DNA of 64,000 nt from UBA1756 sp045222555. Lineage in GTDB: Bacteria; Bacteroidota; Bacteroidia; Bacteroidales; WCHB1-69. The notes beneath the pieces were generated by a model, which had not been told where the DNA came from, searched no databases, and was given only the letters and a program-made list of their open reading frames with translations. The position numbers and the translations under genes were made by a program. The stretch is from NCBI GenBank assembly GCA_045222555.1, contig JBGUYY010000072.1, positions 248,001 to 312,000 of the forward strand, given 5' to 3'. Shown one piece after another: positions 26,454 to 33,621 of this stretch. Each line of letters begins with the position of its first letter. The stretch's first letter is position 1.

Positions 26454-27143
26454 CTAGAAATTTAATACCAATCCAATACCATTTTTGCTGGCTCCAATGC
26501 TCCAATAGCTTTGCGTGCGGTTGGAGTGGATGCAATCTTGATTGAAAACATCCACACTTTTGTGCATTTTATTATACCCAACGATAAATAGAGGTACGCT
26601 CACAGCTGTGAACCCGAGAGCACAATACATCCATGGCATTGCATAAGAAAAATCTCCTCCCGCAATAGCCACACCAATAAGACTTCCGATTTCCATACCA
26701 ATAGCAGCTGACAAGAGTATCCATCCCGAATAGGCTATGATATGTCCTTGATGGTAGAGTTGAAAGGCACTTGGACAATTATCCCTCAAGAAGTTGGCAT
26801 ATACATCACTGCTCATCACTCGACCTTGATAGGTGTATTTCTCTCCCAAACGTGTGAGGAAGCTATACTCTGGTTCTGTGTTCTGATTCGTTTCATCAAT
26901 TGACGCCGTTTCTTGGAAAAGCGATACTTTGCCATTGGCATAGATAATAGAAACTACTTTTTGAGTAGGTAACACAAAAGTGGGTCCTTCCAAATTGTCC
27001 AACTCCTTGTATTTTACATCCGTTTCGGAAATTTCCAGGATTTTGGCCTCTATTTTTTTTGAATCTGTGGTGACAATAATATCCTGAGCATTGCATACGG
27101 CAATCAGTACAAAGAGTAGTGTTGTAAAAATAGATTGTTTCAT
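26454..27143 (-). CDS. Exported membrane protein of unknown function
   Basis: A 229-residue protein, not recognised by family name. The ATG at 27143 gives the signal peptide MKQSIFTTLLFVLIAVCNAQ. A small beta domain follows (DIIVTTDSKKIEAKILEIS, VKYKELDNLEGP, VVSIIYANGKV), a pattern common in Bacteroidota exported proteins, then a linker and two hydrophobic helices (about 138-160 and 168-190: WILLSAAIGMEIGSLIGVAIAGG, WMYCALGFTAVSVPLFIVGY). Its own promoter lies at 27191-27199. The gene is bracketed by same-orientation copies of one repeat (26407-26427 and 27229-27249). Confidence 0.7.
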   Translation of the reverse strand: MKQSIFTTLLFVLIAVCNAQDIIVTTDSKKIEAKILEISETDVKYKELDNLEGPTFVLPTQKVVSIIYANGKVSLFQETASIDETNQNTEPEYSFLTRLGEKYTYQGRVMSSDVYANFLRDNCPSAFQLYHQGHIIAYSGWILLSAAIGMEIGSLIGVAIAGGDFSYAMPWMYCALGFTAVSVPLFIVGYNKMHKSVDVFNQDCIHSNRTQSYWSIGASKNGIGLVLNF

Positions 27144-27190
27144 AATAACCATGTTGCCCGATCTTGATGGTCTTTGTTACGAACAACGCG

Positions 27191-27199
27191 GCAAAGGTA
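27191..27199 (-). promoter_or_regulatory. -7 promoter box TACCTTTGC
   Basis: This minus-strand TAnnTTTG box lies 47 bases upstream of the ATG at 27143. Confidence 0.65.
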
Positions 27200-27228
27200 C
27201 AACTTTTATTTGAATTGCTATCTCACCT

Positions 27229-27288
27229 CCCGGTTCTTCCGCGGCAAACCCGCCGTCAGGTGCTATCCTCCTGCCAGCGTGCCGCGGG
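27229..27288 (+). repeat. 60-bp dispersed element, copy A
   Basis: It matches 59532-59591 over exactly 60 positions without gaps (50 identities, counted by eye). Both copies contain CCGCGGCAAAC near the left end and CAGCGTGCCGCGGG at the right, so CGCGGCA / TGCCGCG can form the closing stem of a hairpin. Confidence 0.65.
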
Positions 27289-27319
27289 TGGCGGTAGCGT
27301 GGCGTTCCCGCCTGCCGGC

Positions 27320-27336
27320 GGGAACGGAATCCCGAA
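27320..27336 (+). repeat. 17-bp direct repeat, left copy
   Basis: GGGAACGGAATCCCGAA is identical to 28263-28279. It forms the right arm of a hairpin GTTCCCGCC / GGCGGGAAC (27304-27312 with 27317-27325). The two copies bracket the gene at 27413-28024. Confidence 0.65.
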
Positions 27337-27412
27337 TTATTCATTGCAATAAATTCAAAATAAAGTCGTTAAGAAGTATGCCTTGGAATTTCATTCAGTA
27401 ATCCTGGATACC

Positions 27413-28024
27413 ATGAAAAAGAAAATTAAAATTGTTATTGTTATTATTGCATTTTTTATTCCATTATCGGTTTTGGCCACGCTGTACTGTGTTAATTCCT
27501 ATTTGAGGTATGATGAAAAACTGTATTACTATGGTGTAAATAGGCTGGACAGATATGAGCCCATCAATGGCAGAATTATACCCGTCAATGGCTTTGTCAG
27601 ATTTGGTAGCTTCGGCAATCCTTTTAACAATAGCGTTGAATTGTGGGATAAGGATGAATTCCCAATTTTGGAGAAGGGATGTGTGTACAACCATTATGCC
27701 GACGTTGTTGTGGACTCCTTGGTCTCTTACGGATTCAATGATAAATGTTTAGTGGCAGAAATCATTGCCCAAAACCAACAGCATTATTATGTATTTTTTG
27801 ATGGTTCGAACATTGCAACTGTAGTGCCCATGGACATTTGCAACGGCGAATCGCCTCAAAAACACTTCAAACTTTGTTCTTGGTTCCCCAACGTGAACTC
27901 TGTGCCGCAGGAATTGCTGACTAAGCGCCATCTCTTTGTATTAGGAAGCATTATAGGAGGCATCCTAACACTTTGCCTTTTCGTGGTTTTGCTTATTTTG
28001 ATCGTTCGAAATAGAAAAAAATAA
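27413..28024 (+). CDS. Two-helix membrane protein of unknown function
   Basis: A 203-residue protein, not recognised. The ATG at 27413 begins MKKKIKIVIVIIAFF, a basic start followed by an N-terminal membrane helix (about 5-27). A roughly 130-residue exoplasmic domain follows (YYYGVNRLDRYEPINGRI, VVDSLVSYGFNDKCLVAEI, YYVFFDGSN), then a second helix (about 173-198) and a basic tail RNRKK. The codon use looks AT-rich by eye. No promoter box is seen immediately upstream. Flanked by 17-bp direct repeats. Confidence 0.65.
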   Translation: MKKKIKIVIVIIAFFIPLSVLATLYCVNSYLRYDEKLYYYGVNRLDRYEPINGRIIPVNGFVRFGSFGNPFNNSVELWDKDEFPILEKGCVYNHYADVVVDSLVSYGFNDKCLVAEIIAQNQQHYYVFFDGSNIATVVPMDICNGESPQKHFKLCSWFPNVNSVPQELLTKRHLFVLGSIIGGILTLCLFVVLLILIVRNRKK

Positions 28025-28102
28025 TCTGGTAATATTGGAAGTCCCTGCGCCCCTACAGGACGCGGGGAGGGGAGAACCAATTATCGAGAGGATGCCGAGG
28101 GG

Positions 28103-28279
28103 ATTCCGTCAATCTGGCGATTGACGGAATGGTGTAATCCGAACCACGGGGAAGATGGGCGGCGGTGTGACTCGCCACAAATTGGGAGCCCGCTCGTCCG
28201 CCGCCCATTTCCTACCTATTGATTGACCCATTGCGCCCACCATTCCGTTCCCGACGGTAGGAGGGAACGGAATCCCGAA
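28103..28279. repeat. Cluster of three intergenic hairpins, including right 17-bp repeat
   Basis: The 282-base gap 28025-28306 has no gene. It contains stems ATTCCGTCAATC / GATTGACGGAAT (28103-28114 with 28119-28130), ATGGGCGGCGG / CCGCCGCCCAT (28155-28165 with 28198-28208) and ATTCCGTTCCC / GGGAACGGAAT (28242-28252 with 28263-28273). The last includes the right copy of GGGAACGGAATCCCGAA (28263-28279). Confidence 0.65.
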
Positions 28280-28306
28280 CCATCAATGGGAAAGTTTTGA
28301 AAACGC

Positions 28307-29038
28307 TTACCAAAACACCACCTCCACCTCCCGATAGGAGGAGACCGCCTTCCCATCAAGGGTAGCAGGAAACCATGCGGGCAGGGTGCGCACCAGCCGC
28401 CGGATCTCAGTATTCACTTGCCGCCGGATGTCAGCATACAAGTGCCGGTTGTCCCTGTACGTCGCTTTTACACGGTATACTTTGCCAGAAGACCTGATCC
28501 AAAATCTTATGGTGACGCGCTCTAAGAGCTTTCCGATATCTGCATTTTCAGGATCTAAATGAGTGCGTATTCGTTGCTGTAACAGTTCTTGGCCTCCGGG
28601 ATATTCTGCTTCCACGAATACGTGGTTGGTGTGATGCCCCTTGCTGCCGCGAACCGGTGTCAGCACTCCGTCAATAGAGCCCATCAATGGCTGACCTGCA
28701 TGCGTCTCCAACGCCTCCTGTATAACGTCACGAATGATAGATTCTGCCTGGATGGCTATTGGTACGCTGTCGGCAGGGATCACATTCTGCGCCGCACCGG
28801 AAGGCAGGTTCGAAAAGGCAAGACCTGCCGCCACGCCGATGAGGGCCACCTTTTGTGCCAAACTCTGACGGTGGTTGAGAGCCCGCTCCAACTGCTGGAC
28901 CTCCGCCTCGCAACGAGGACAGGTGCCGGTGCATTCCCCTTGGAACGTACACTCCGGAATCTCCATGTCAATGCCGTTGGCCGCTGCCACCTCGCGCCGC
29001 ACCGACTTCAAATACGAACAGATCTGCTTTCCTTTCAT
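28307..29038 (-). CDS. TonB-like energy transducer with N-terminal Cys4 motif
   Basis: A 243-residue protein. The N-terminal cytoplasmic part (KQICSYLKSVRREVAAANGI) carries Cys30, Cys36, Cys40 and Cys43 in CTFQGECTGTCPRC, a zinc-ribbon-like cluster. A membrane segment (about 62-80) leads to a C-terminal TonB-type domain (about 140-243: EAEYPGGQELLQQRI, VTIRFWIRSSGKVYRV, RRLVRTLPAWFPATLDGKAV, YREVEVVFW). TonB C-termini energise outer-membrane receptors through ExbBD. No receptor is adjacent, so the partner is unknown. Promoter at 29063-29071. Confidence 0.75.
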   Translation of the reverse strand: MKGKQICSYLKSVRREVAAANGIDMEIPECTFQGECTGTCPRCEAEVQQLERALNHRQSLAQKVALIGVAAGLAFSNLPSGAAQNVIPADSVPIAIQAESIIRDVIQEALETHAGQPLMGSIDGVLTPVRGSKGHHTNHVFVEAEYPGGQELLQQRIRTHLDPENADIGKLLERVTIRFWIRSSGKVYRVKATYRDNRHLYADIRRQVNTEIRRLVRTLPAWFPATLDGKAVSSYREVEVVFW

Positions 29039-29062
29039 GACGGTAATTCAAAAAATGACAAG

Positions 29063-29071
29063 GCAAAAATA
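29063..29071 (-). promoter_or_regulatory. -7 promoter box TATTTTTGC
   Basis: This minus-strand TAnnTTTG box lies 24 bases upstream of the TonB-like gene (29038). It is divergent from the promoter at 29113-29143. Confidence 0.65.
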
Positions 29072-29112
29072 CAATTATTTTCTGATTTTCAATAGTTTTG
29101 AACAAAAAATAC

Positions 29113-29143
29113 TTGTTTATTTAAAATTTAATCGTATATTTGC
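29113..29143 (+). promoter_or_regulatory. Promoter with TTG and TATATTTGC
   Basis: A -33 TTG (29113-29115) lies 19 bases before the -7 box TATATTTGC (29135-29143), the textbook Bacteroidota spacing. The ATG follows at 29179. Confidence 0.8.
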
Positions 29144-29178
29144 CCCCAAAAATCAATATTAACCAAACCCCTTTTTTT

Positions 29179-30129
29179 ATGAAAAAAATATACGCAATTT
29201 GTCAGATTTTTTGTGCAATATTTCTGATGAGTTTCCTCGTCGGTACCGCTTCCGCACAAATCGTGGTCACCAACGGCAACCCGTACACCACCGGTTTTGA
29301 AAACGGTCTTGAAGATTGGACTACCCAGGCCAACGTCGGCACGGATGTGTGGAGCAGCATCGTGGGCGAACATCATGCCGGTAGCAGAAGTGTGACCTAC
29401 TCCAGCTCGCTCTTTGGCGACTTCCTCAACATCGGTCAGGGCAGCGACGATCCCCTTACCATCATGATGCAGCTCATGTCCATGATGACTCAGTTGCAAA
29501 ACTTGGGAAGCGAATCCGCCTACCTCATCTCCCCGGTAATGGACCTTGGCGGTACGGGCGATCAGGCTAACCTTACTTTCTTCCGTAAGCAAACTTCCAT
29601 GATGACCCCCCAAATCCTTTATGTGATGTACCGTACTTCGCCGTCTGCACAATGGAGCGTCATTCAGCAATATACCAACACCACCGACTGGACGCAGGAA
29701 ACGGTGGCACTTCCTTCCCCCTGTCCCACTTACCAAGTGGCCTTTATGGGACTTTTCAATGCGGAAAATATGGGTAGTGATATTGACATCATGGATTTTA
29801 TGGATCCTGATGCCATGACCAACTTCGCCAGCGATATCTACATTGATGACATCACCATCACCTCCACCAGCCATACCGGTATCAGCGAGAACAGCAACCT
29901 TCTCTCCATCTCTCCCAACCCCACCTCTGACATCGTGCGCTGCAACCTCAACGGTCTCAACAACGTGCGCCTGCAGGTGCTTGACATCTATGGTAAACTG
30001 CTGATGGAACAGACGGTTACCAACTCTGCTGCCGAAATCGACCTTTCCGACAAGGCCTCCGGCGTCTACTTCCTGCGCGTGGTGGATGGCAACAATGTTC
30101 TCACTACCCAAAAGGTGATTCGCCGATAA
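29179..30129 (+). CDS. Secreted protein with T9SS type A sorting domain
   Basis: A 316-residue exported protein. The ATG at 29179 gives a signal peptide ending in GTASAQ. The body (TTGFENGLEDWTTQAN, SAYLISPVMDLGGTGDQANLTF, QILYVMYRTS, IYIDDITIT) is a MAM/choice-of-anchor-like jelly roll, common in T9SS cargo. The C-terminal sorting domain reads ISPNPTSDIVRC, LQVLDIYGKLLMEQ, ASGVYFLRVV, TQKVIRR. It should reach the cell surface by the Por system. A Met-rich patch (IMMQLMSMMTQLQ) is unusual. Ligand unknown. Confidence 0.85.
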   Translation: MKKIYAICQIFCAIFLMSFLVGTASAQIVVTNGNPYTTGFENGLEDWTTQANVGTDVWSSIVGEHHAGSRSVTYSSSLFGDFLNIGQGSDDPLTIMMQLMSMMTQLQNLGSESAYLISPVMDLGGTGDQANLTFFRKQTSMMTPQILYVMYRTSPSAQWSVIQQYTNTTDWTQETVALPSPCPTYQVAFMGLFNAENMGSDIDIMDFMDPDAMTNFASDIYIDDITITSTSHTGISENSNLLSISPNPTSDIVRCNLNGLNNVRLQVLDIYGKLLMEQTVTNSAAEIDLSDKASGVYFLRVVDGNNVLTTQKVIRR

Positions 30130-30157
30130 AACATTTTGTTTCAAGGTTATAAAAAAT

Positions 30158-30185
30158 TCCCCTTCTGCTAGCCAACGGAAGGGGA
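30158..30185 (+). terminator. Possible terminator hairpin
   Basis: An 8-bp stem TCCCCTTC / GAAGGGGA (30158-30165 with 30178-30185) lies 28 bases after the secreted-protein gene, but only TTCATT follows, so termination on the plus strand would be weak. Confidence 0.45.
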
Positions 30186-30228
30186 TTCATTATGTAAATA
30201 ACGTATGATGATGATAAAATAGGAGGTG

Positions 30229-31323
30229 ATGTTAGGAATAGAGATTGATAAAAAGAGGATTTTTGGGTTGGACCTCCTGCGTGCGATTGCCATTATCTGT
30301 GTGGTGCATGGGCATGGTACATTTTTGCTGGCCCACACCAAACTTGCTTTTTGGGCTGATGTTCCCCATCCGCGTGGGGTGGATATCTTCTTTATATTGA
30401 GTGGTTTTCTGATAGGAAGTTCTTTTCTTTCTTACGCACAGAAACACCAAAAGGTGGATTTTCGCAAGACCTTCCGGTTCTACGGCCGAACGGCTTTGCG
30501 TATCCTTCCCAATTACTATACAATTTTGCTGGCATATATTGTCCTTGTCGGCCTCGGGATGCTGAATGGAGACATGCACAGGTTCCCGCTCTGGATGTTT
30601 GGCACTTTCACACAAAATCTCTTTACCCCATTTTATGATTTCTACTGGGAGTCTTGGTCGTTGTCGGTACAGTGGTGGTTTTATATCTTGTTTCCTCTTC
30701 TGCTGACGGTTGCCTCTTTCCGTATCAATCCCCGAAAGATAACTCCATTCATTTGTCTCTTTTTCATTGTTTTTTCAATCGTTTACCGTGCGATTGTGGC
30801 CGACAAGGCTGTTGATTCTTTCTGGTGGGATGTATGGATCCGCAAGACGGTGGCATCCCGTTGCGATAACATCTATATCGGGGTGATGGCCGCATGGATC
30901 AGGGTGTATGCGCCTGAATTCTGGGAACGGCACCGTGTCGGAAGTCTGATTGCCGGACTTGTTCTGATGGCGGTCTGCCTCGCTATACCAAGACATATCG
31001 GCACCGTTTACACCGACATTTTTTCATTGACCATTCCTCCCATTGCCATCGCCTTGTGCCTCCCTTTCCTGAGCGGAATGCGTTCCTATTCAACAGTAGC
31101 GGGGAAGGCGATATCTGTGCTCAGTGTGCTGTCGTACGCCATGTTTCTCGTTAACTTGCTGGTCGTCCAGTTCATCCAGAAACATTTTGCCGACACATTC
31201 CAGCATCTGGGGGCATGGGCCTACGGACTTTTTTGGGTGCTTATCCTTATCGTCTCTTACATTCTTTATGTTGTCGTTGAAAAGCAATTCGTCAAGCTGA
31301 GAGACCGATGGCTGTCGAATTGA
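30229..31323 (+). CDS. Acyltransferase 3 family membrane protein (OafA/YrhL-like)
   Basis: A 364-residue polytopic inner-membrane protein with about ten membrane helices. The N-terminus has the family pattern FGLDLLRAIAIICVVHGHG (the catalytic His lies in that segment), then PRGVDIFFILSGFLIG and WSLSVQWWFYILFPLLL. Members move acetyl or other acyl groups onto extracytoplasmic polysaccharide or lipid. The start is either GTG 30226 or ATG 30229. An AGGAGG at 30221-30226 is too close to either to act as a normal Shine-Dalgarno. Standing alone, its acceptor cannot be guessed. Confidence 0.85.
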   Translation: MLGIEIDKKRIFGLDLLRAIAIICVVHGHGTFLLAHTKLAFWADVPHPRGVDIFFILSGFLIGSSFLSYAQKHQKVDFRKTFRFYGRTALRILPNYYTILLAYIVLVGLGMLNGDMHRFPLWMFGTFTQNLFTPFYDFYWESWSLSVQWWFYILFPLLLTVASFRINPRKITPFICLFFIVFSIVYRAIVADKAVDSFWWDVWIRKTVASRCDNIYIGVMAAWIRVYAPEFWERHRVGSLIAGLVLMAVCLAIPRHIGTVYTDIFSLTIPPIAIALCLPFLSGMRSYSTVAGKAISVLSVLSYAMFLVNLLVVQFIQKHFADTFQHLGAWAYGLFWVLILIVSYILYVVVEKQFVKLRDRWLSN

Positions 31324-31338
31324 TGACTTCTGCTGTGC

Positions 31339-31962
31339 TTAAAACTGGTAGAACAGGCTGAAAGCGATTTCGGTGCTGAATTGTTTCCTGGTGAGGTACT
31401 GCTGGCTATGGTGTCCATCGTTCACTCGCACGGGAATGGCGGTCTGCACGAAGCGCAGGCTGATTCCGTAATGCTCTTTGAAGGTGTACGACACACCGGC
31501 CATGCCGCACAGCTCGAAGCGGCGGAACGGCATGCGCCCTGGCATCTTGCCGTTGGCATCTTTTTCGGTGGCGGCAAACAGAACGCCGAAAGTGGGGCCG
31601 AACTCTATCTCCAATCCATTTATAATCATGAATTTAGCCAATGCAGGAACTTCCAGATAATAGAGCGTGAGCACATATTTGTTGCCGATGTTGCCGTTCT
31701 TGTCGGGACGGAGGAAGGAGCTGCTGCCCTTCATCACGAAGTTGATCTCGGGTTGGATGGCCCAGCGCGGGTTCTGCACGAACCGCCAGTTGACGAAGCC
31801 GCCAGCATAGGCGCCTATCTTGTGGAAGCCTGACAACTCGTCGCCCGACATCTGCGTGGCGGTGAAGCCTGCGCGCAGGCCACCGCGGAAGTTCTGCGCC
31901 TGGCCGCCAACAGCCAGCACAACTATCAGGAGAACTAACAATACTCGTTTTGCGTTTTTCAT
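31339..31962 (-). CDS. Outer-membrane beta-barrel protein (PorT/OMP_b-brl_2 like)
   Basis: A 207-residue protein with signal peptide (to GGQAQ). Alternating amphipathic strands begin GGLRAGFTATQMSG and include WAIQPEINFVMKG, YLEVPALAKFMI, LEIEFGPTFGVLF, CGMAGVSYTF and ISLRFVQT. It ends in Phe (SLFYQF), the outer-membrane assembly signal. It resembles small eight-stranded barrels of Bacteroidota. Its ATG overlaps the stop of the PD40 gene upstream (31959-31962), so the two are translationally coupled and may form one envelope complex. Confidence 0.8.
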   Translation of the reverse strand: MKNAKRVLLVLLIVVLAVGGQAQNFRGGLRAGFTATQMSGDELSGFHKIGAYAGGFVNWRFVQNPRWAIQPEINFVMKGSSSFLRPDKNGNIGNKYVLTLYYLEVPALAKFMIINGLEIEFGPTFGVLFAATEKDANGKMPGRMPFRRFELCGMAGVSYTFKEHYGISLRFVQTAIPVRVNDGHHSQQYLTRKQFSTEIAFSLFYQF

Positions 31963-33533
31963 GGGGTTTCTTTTAAGGATATGATGGGAATCTCATGACC
32001 GTATTCACGGTCCTCAATACGCAGCTGTGAGGAGCTTGCTATTTTGTTATCAATGTAAAAATCAATAAGATAGAATCCGGGTTGCAGGATGAAGGTAAAC
32101 AATCCACTGTGCGGGTTGGGACGGTAGGTGCCCACATGACTTTTGTCGCCGGCCTGACGGATTTCCACGCGGTAGCGCGGTAGTTCAGTCATCACTTCGG
32201 CGCTGTCGCGACCCTCTATGCGTCCCTTCACCACACAATAGGGGGCGGGCACATCTTGGAAGGTGACTTTGTAGATGTCGCAGTCGCCGGTGCTGTTGGC
32301 GCGGAAATCTCCGATATAGGCGTATCGTCCTGATTTTGTTACCGATATAGTTTTGTTGTCGTCTGGGGTGTTGATGGGGAAGGAGAGGTTTTCGGGTACG
32401 GCGAAGAAGCGGTCTTCCGCCTGCCAGGTGGTGCGGAACAGGTCGTACCCCCCCATGCTGTTGTGTCCTTGCGAGCTGAAAAAGAAGGTGGTGCCGTCGG
32501 GTGCGAGGTAGGGATAGCTCTCGTTGTACTCGGTGTTGATGTTGGGACCTGCATTCTTGGGCGAACTCCAGTCGCCGTTGGGCAGTTTGCGCGAGTAGTA
32601 GATGTCCATGCCGCCATAGCCTCCCGGCCGGTTGGAGCTGAAAAAGAGCCAGTTGCCATCGGGCGATATCATGGCGGCCTCCTCGGCAAACTCGCTGTTC
32701 ACCGCCGTGTTGAGCATCTCCGGACGGCCAAACATCTTCTTGTCTTTCTGTGAGATGAAGATGTCGTCGAACCCTTTGTCGTTGTTGAAGTATAGCAACA
32801 GCTGCTGCCCGTCGCTGCTGAGGCCGACCACCTCCTCCACAAGCGCACTGTTCACGGGGTTGGAGAGCTTTTTCGCCTTGCTCCACTGACCGTTCACCCG
32901 CTCCGAGAAGTACACGTCAGCCAGTTTGTAGCCGTCGTAGTCGAGCGCAGTGCCGCCATTCTGTGCCTGCTTGGAAGTGAAATAGAGCACATTCTCGTCG
33001 CCGTTGATATAGGCGTTGTAGTCAGGAAATTCGCTGTTGATGCTGGTGCCGACATTCTCGATGGTGACGTTGCTCCGCATTTCGATGAGCAGTTTGGCGT
33101 TTTTGCACATCTCGATGTATCTTTCGGGTGGAAAGTCGGATTTGTCGAGACGGAGGTTTTTTTGTTTGAAGGTTTGGAATGATTCGATGGCCTCATCGAA
33201 ACGGTAGCAGAGCATCAAGGCTTTGCCGAGATAAAAAGGAATGTAGGGGTCGGCCTTGGGGTTGCGCAGGGCGCGCTGGAAGTGCAGTACCGACATGGAG
33301 TAGTCGGTGTGAGAGTTGAGGTAGGCGTATCCGGCGAAGAGGTTGTATTCGTAGTGCAGCGAGTCCACACGCAGCAGCTCCTCGAAGTGGCGGGCGGCAT
33401 CGTGCATGTTGCCCGAAAAATAGAGCTCTTTGGCAGTGGCCTCATCGGTGAAGAGTGCGCCGTTTCCCTGAGCGTGCAACTGGGGCAGTGTGAAAAGCAA
33501 TAAAAGTGTGGGTAGCAAGATTTTCCGAATCAT
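31959..33533 (-). CDS. Periplasmic TPR / PD40 beta-propeller protein
   Basis: A 524-residue exported protein (signal peptide MIRKILLPTLLLLFTLPQLHAQ; start at 33533). Residues about 25-140 hold TPR-like helices (AARHFEELLRVDSLHYEYNLFAGYAYL, YLGKALMLCYRFDEAIESF). Residues about 150-410 have PD40/WD40-like TolB units, each with a variant of SPDGNWLFFSSNRPGGYGG. A small CNA-B-like beta domain follows. This is the domain order of PorE-type proteins of the T9SS but without their C-terminal OmpA peptidoglycan-binding domain and without a lipobox. It is coupled to the beta-barrel gene. Promoter at 33556-33564. Confidence 0.8.
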   Translation of the reverse strand: MIRKILLPTLLLLFTLPQLHAQGNGALFTDEATAKELYFSGNMHDAARHFEELLRVDSLHYEYNLFAGYAYLNSHTDYSMSVLHFQRALRNPKADPYIPFYLGKALMLCYRFDEAIESFQTFKQKNLRLDKSDFPPERYIEMCKNAKLLIEMRSNVTIENVGTSINSEFPDYNAYINGDENVLYFTSKQAQNGGTALDYDGYKLADVYFSERVNGQWSKAKKLSNPVNSALVEEVVGLSSDGQQLLLYFNNDKGFDDIFISQKDKKMFGRPEMLNTAVNSEFAEEAAMISPDGNWLFFSSNRPGGYGGMDIYYSRKLPNGDWSSPKNAGPNINTEYNESYPYLAPDGTTFFFSSQGHNSMGGYDLFRTTWQAEDRFFAVPENLSFPINTPDDNKTISVTKSGRYAYIGDFRANSTGDCDIYKVTFQDVPAPYCVVKGRIEGRDSAEVMTELPRYRVEIRQAGDKSHVGTYRPNPHSGLFTFILQPGFYLIDFYIDNKIASSSQLRIEDREYGHEIPIISLKETP

Positions 33534-33555
33534 AAAGGTAAAGATGAACAACGCT

Positions 33556-33564
33556 GCAAAATTA
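33556..33564 (-). promoter_or_regulatory. -7 promoter box TAATTTTGC
   Basis: This minus-strand TAnnTTTG box lies 22 bases upstream of the PD40 gene ATG (33533). Confidence 0.65.
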
Positions 33565-33599
33565 CACAATTTTTGTAAAAGCGAAAAGTGAAAAAGTCG

Positions 33600-33608
33600 T
33601 ATTTTTGC
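33600..33608 (+). promoter_or_regulatory. -7 promoter box TATTTTTGC
   Basis: This TAnnTTTG box lies 13 bases upstream of the flippase ATG (33622). It is divergent from the box at 33556, so the two promoters share about 35 bases. Confidence 0.65.
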
Positions 33609-33621
33609 AGGCTGTTTTAAA

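Noticed and set aside
30221..30229. Strong Shine-Dalgarno AGGAGG for the acyltransferase
   Set aside because: It overlaps the GTG and lies only 2 bases from the ATG, too close to work normally. Bacteroidota rarely rely on such sites.
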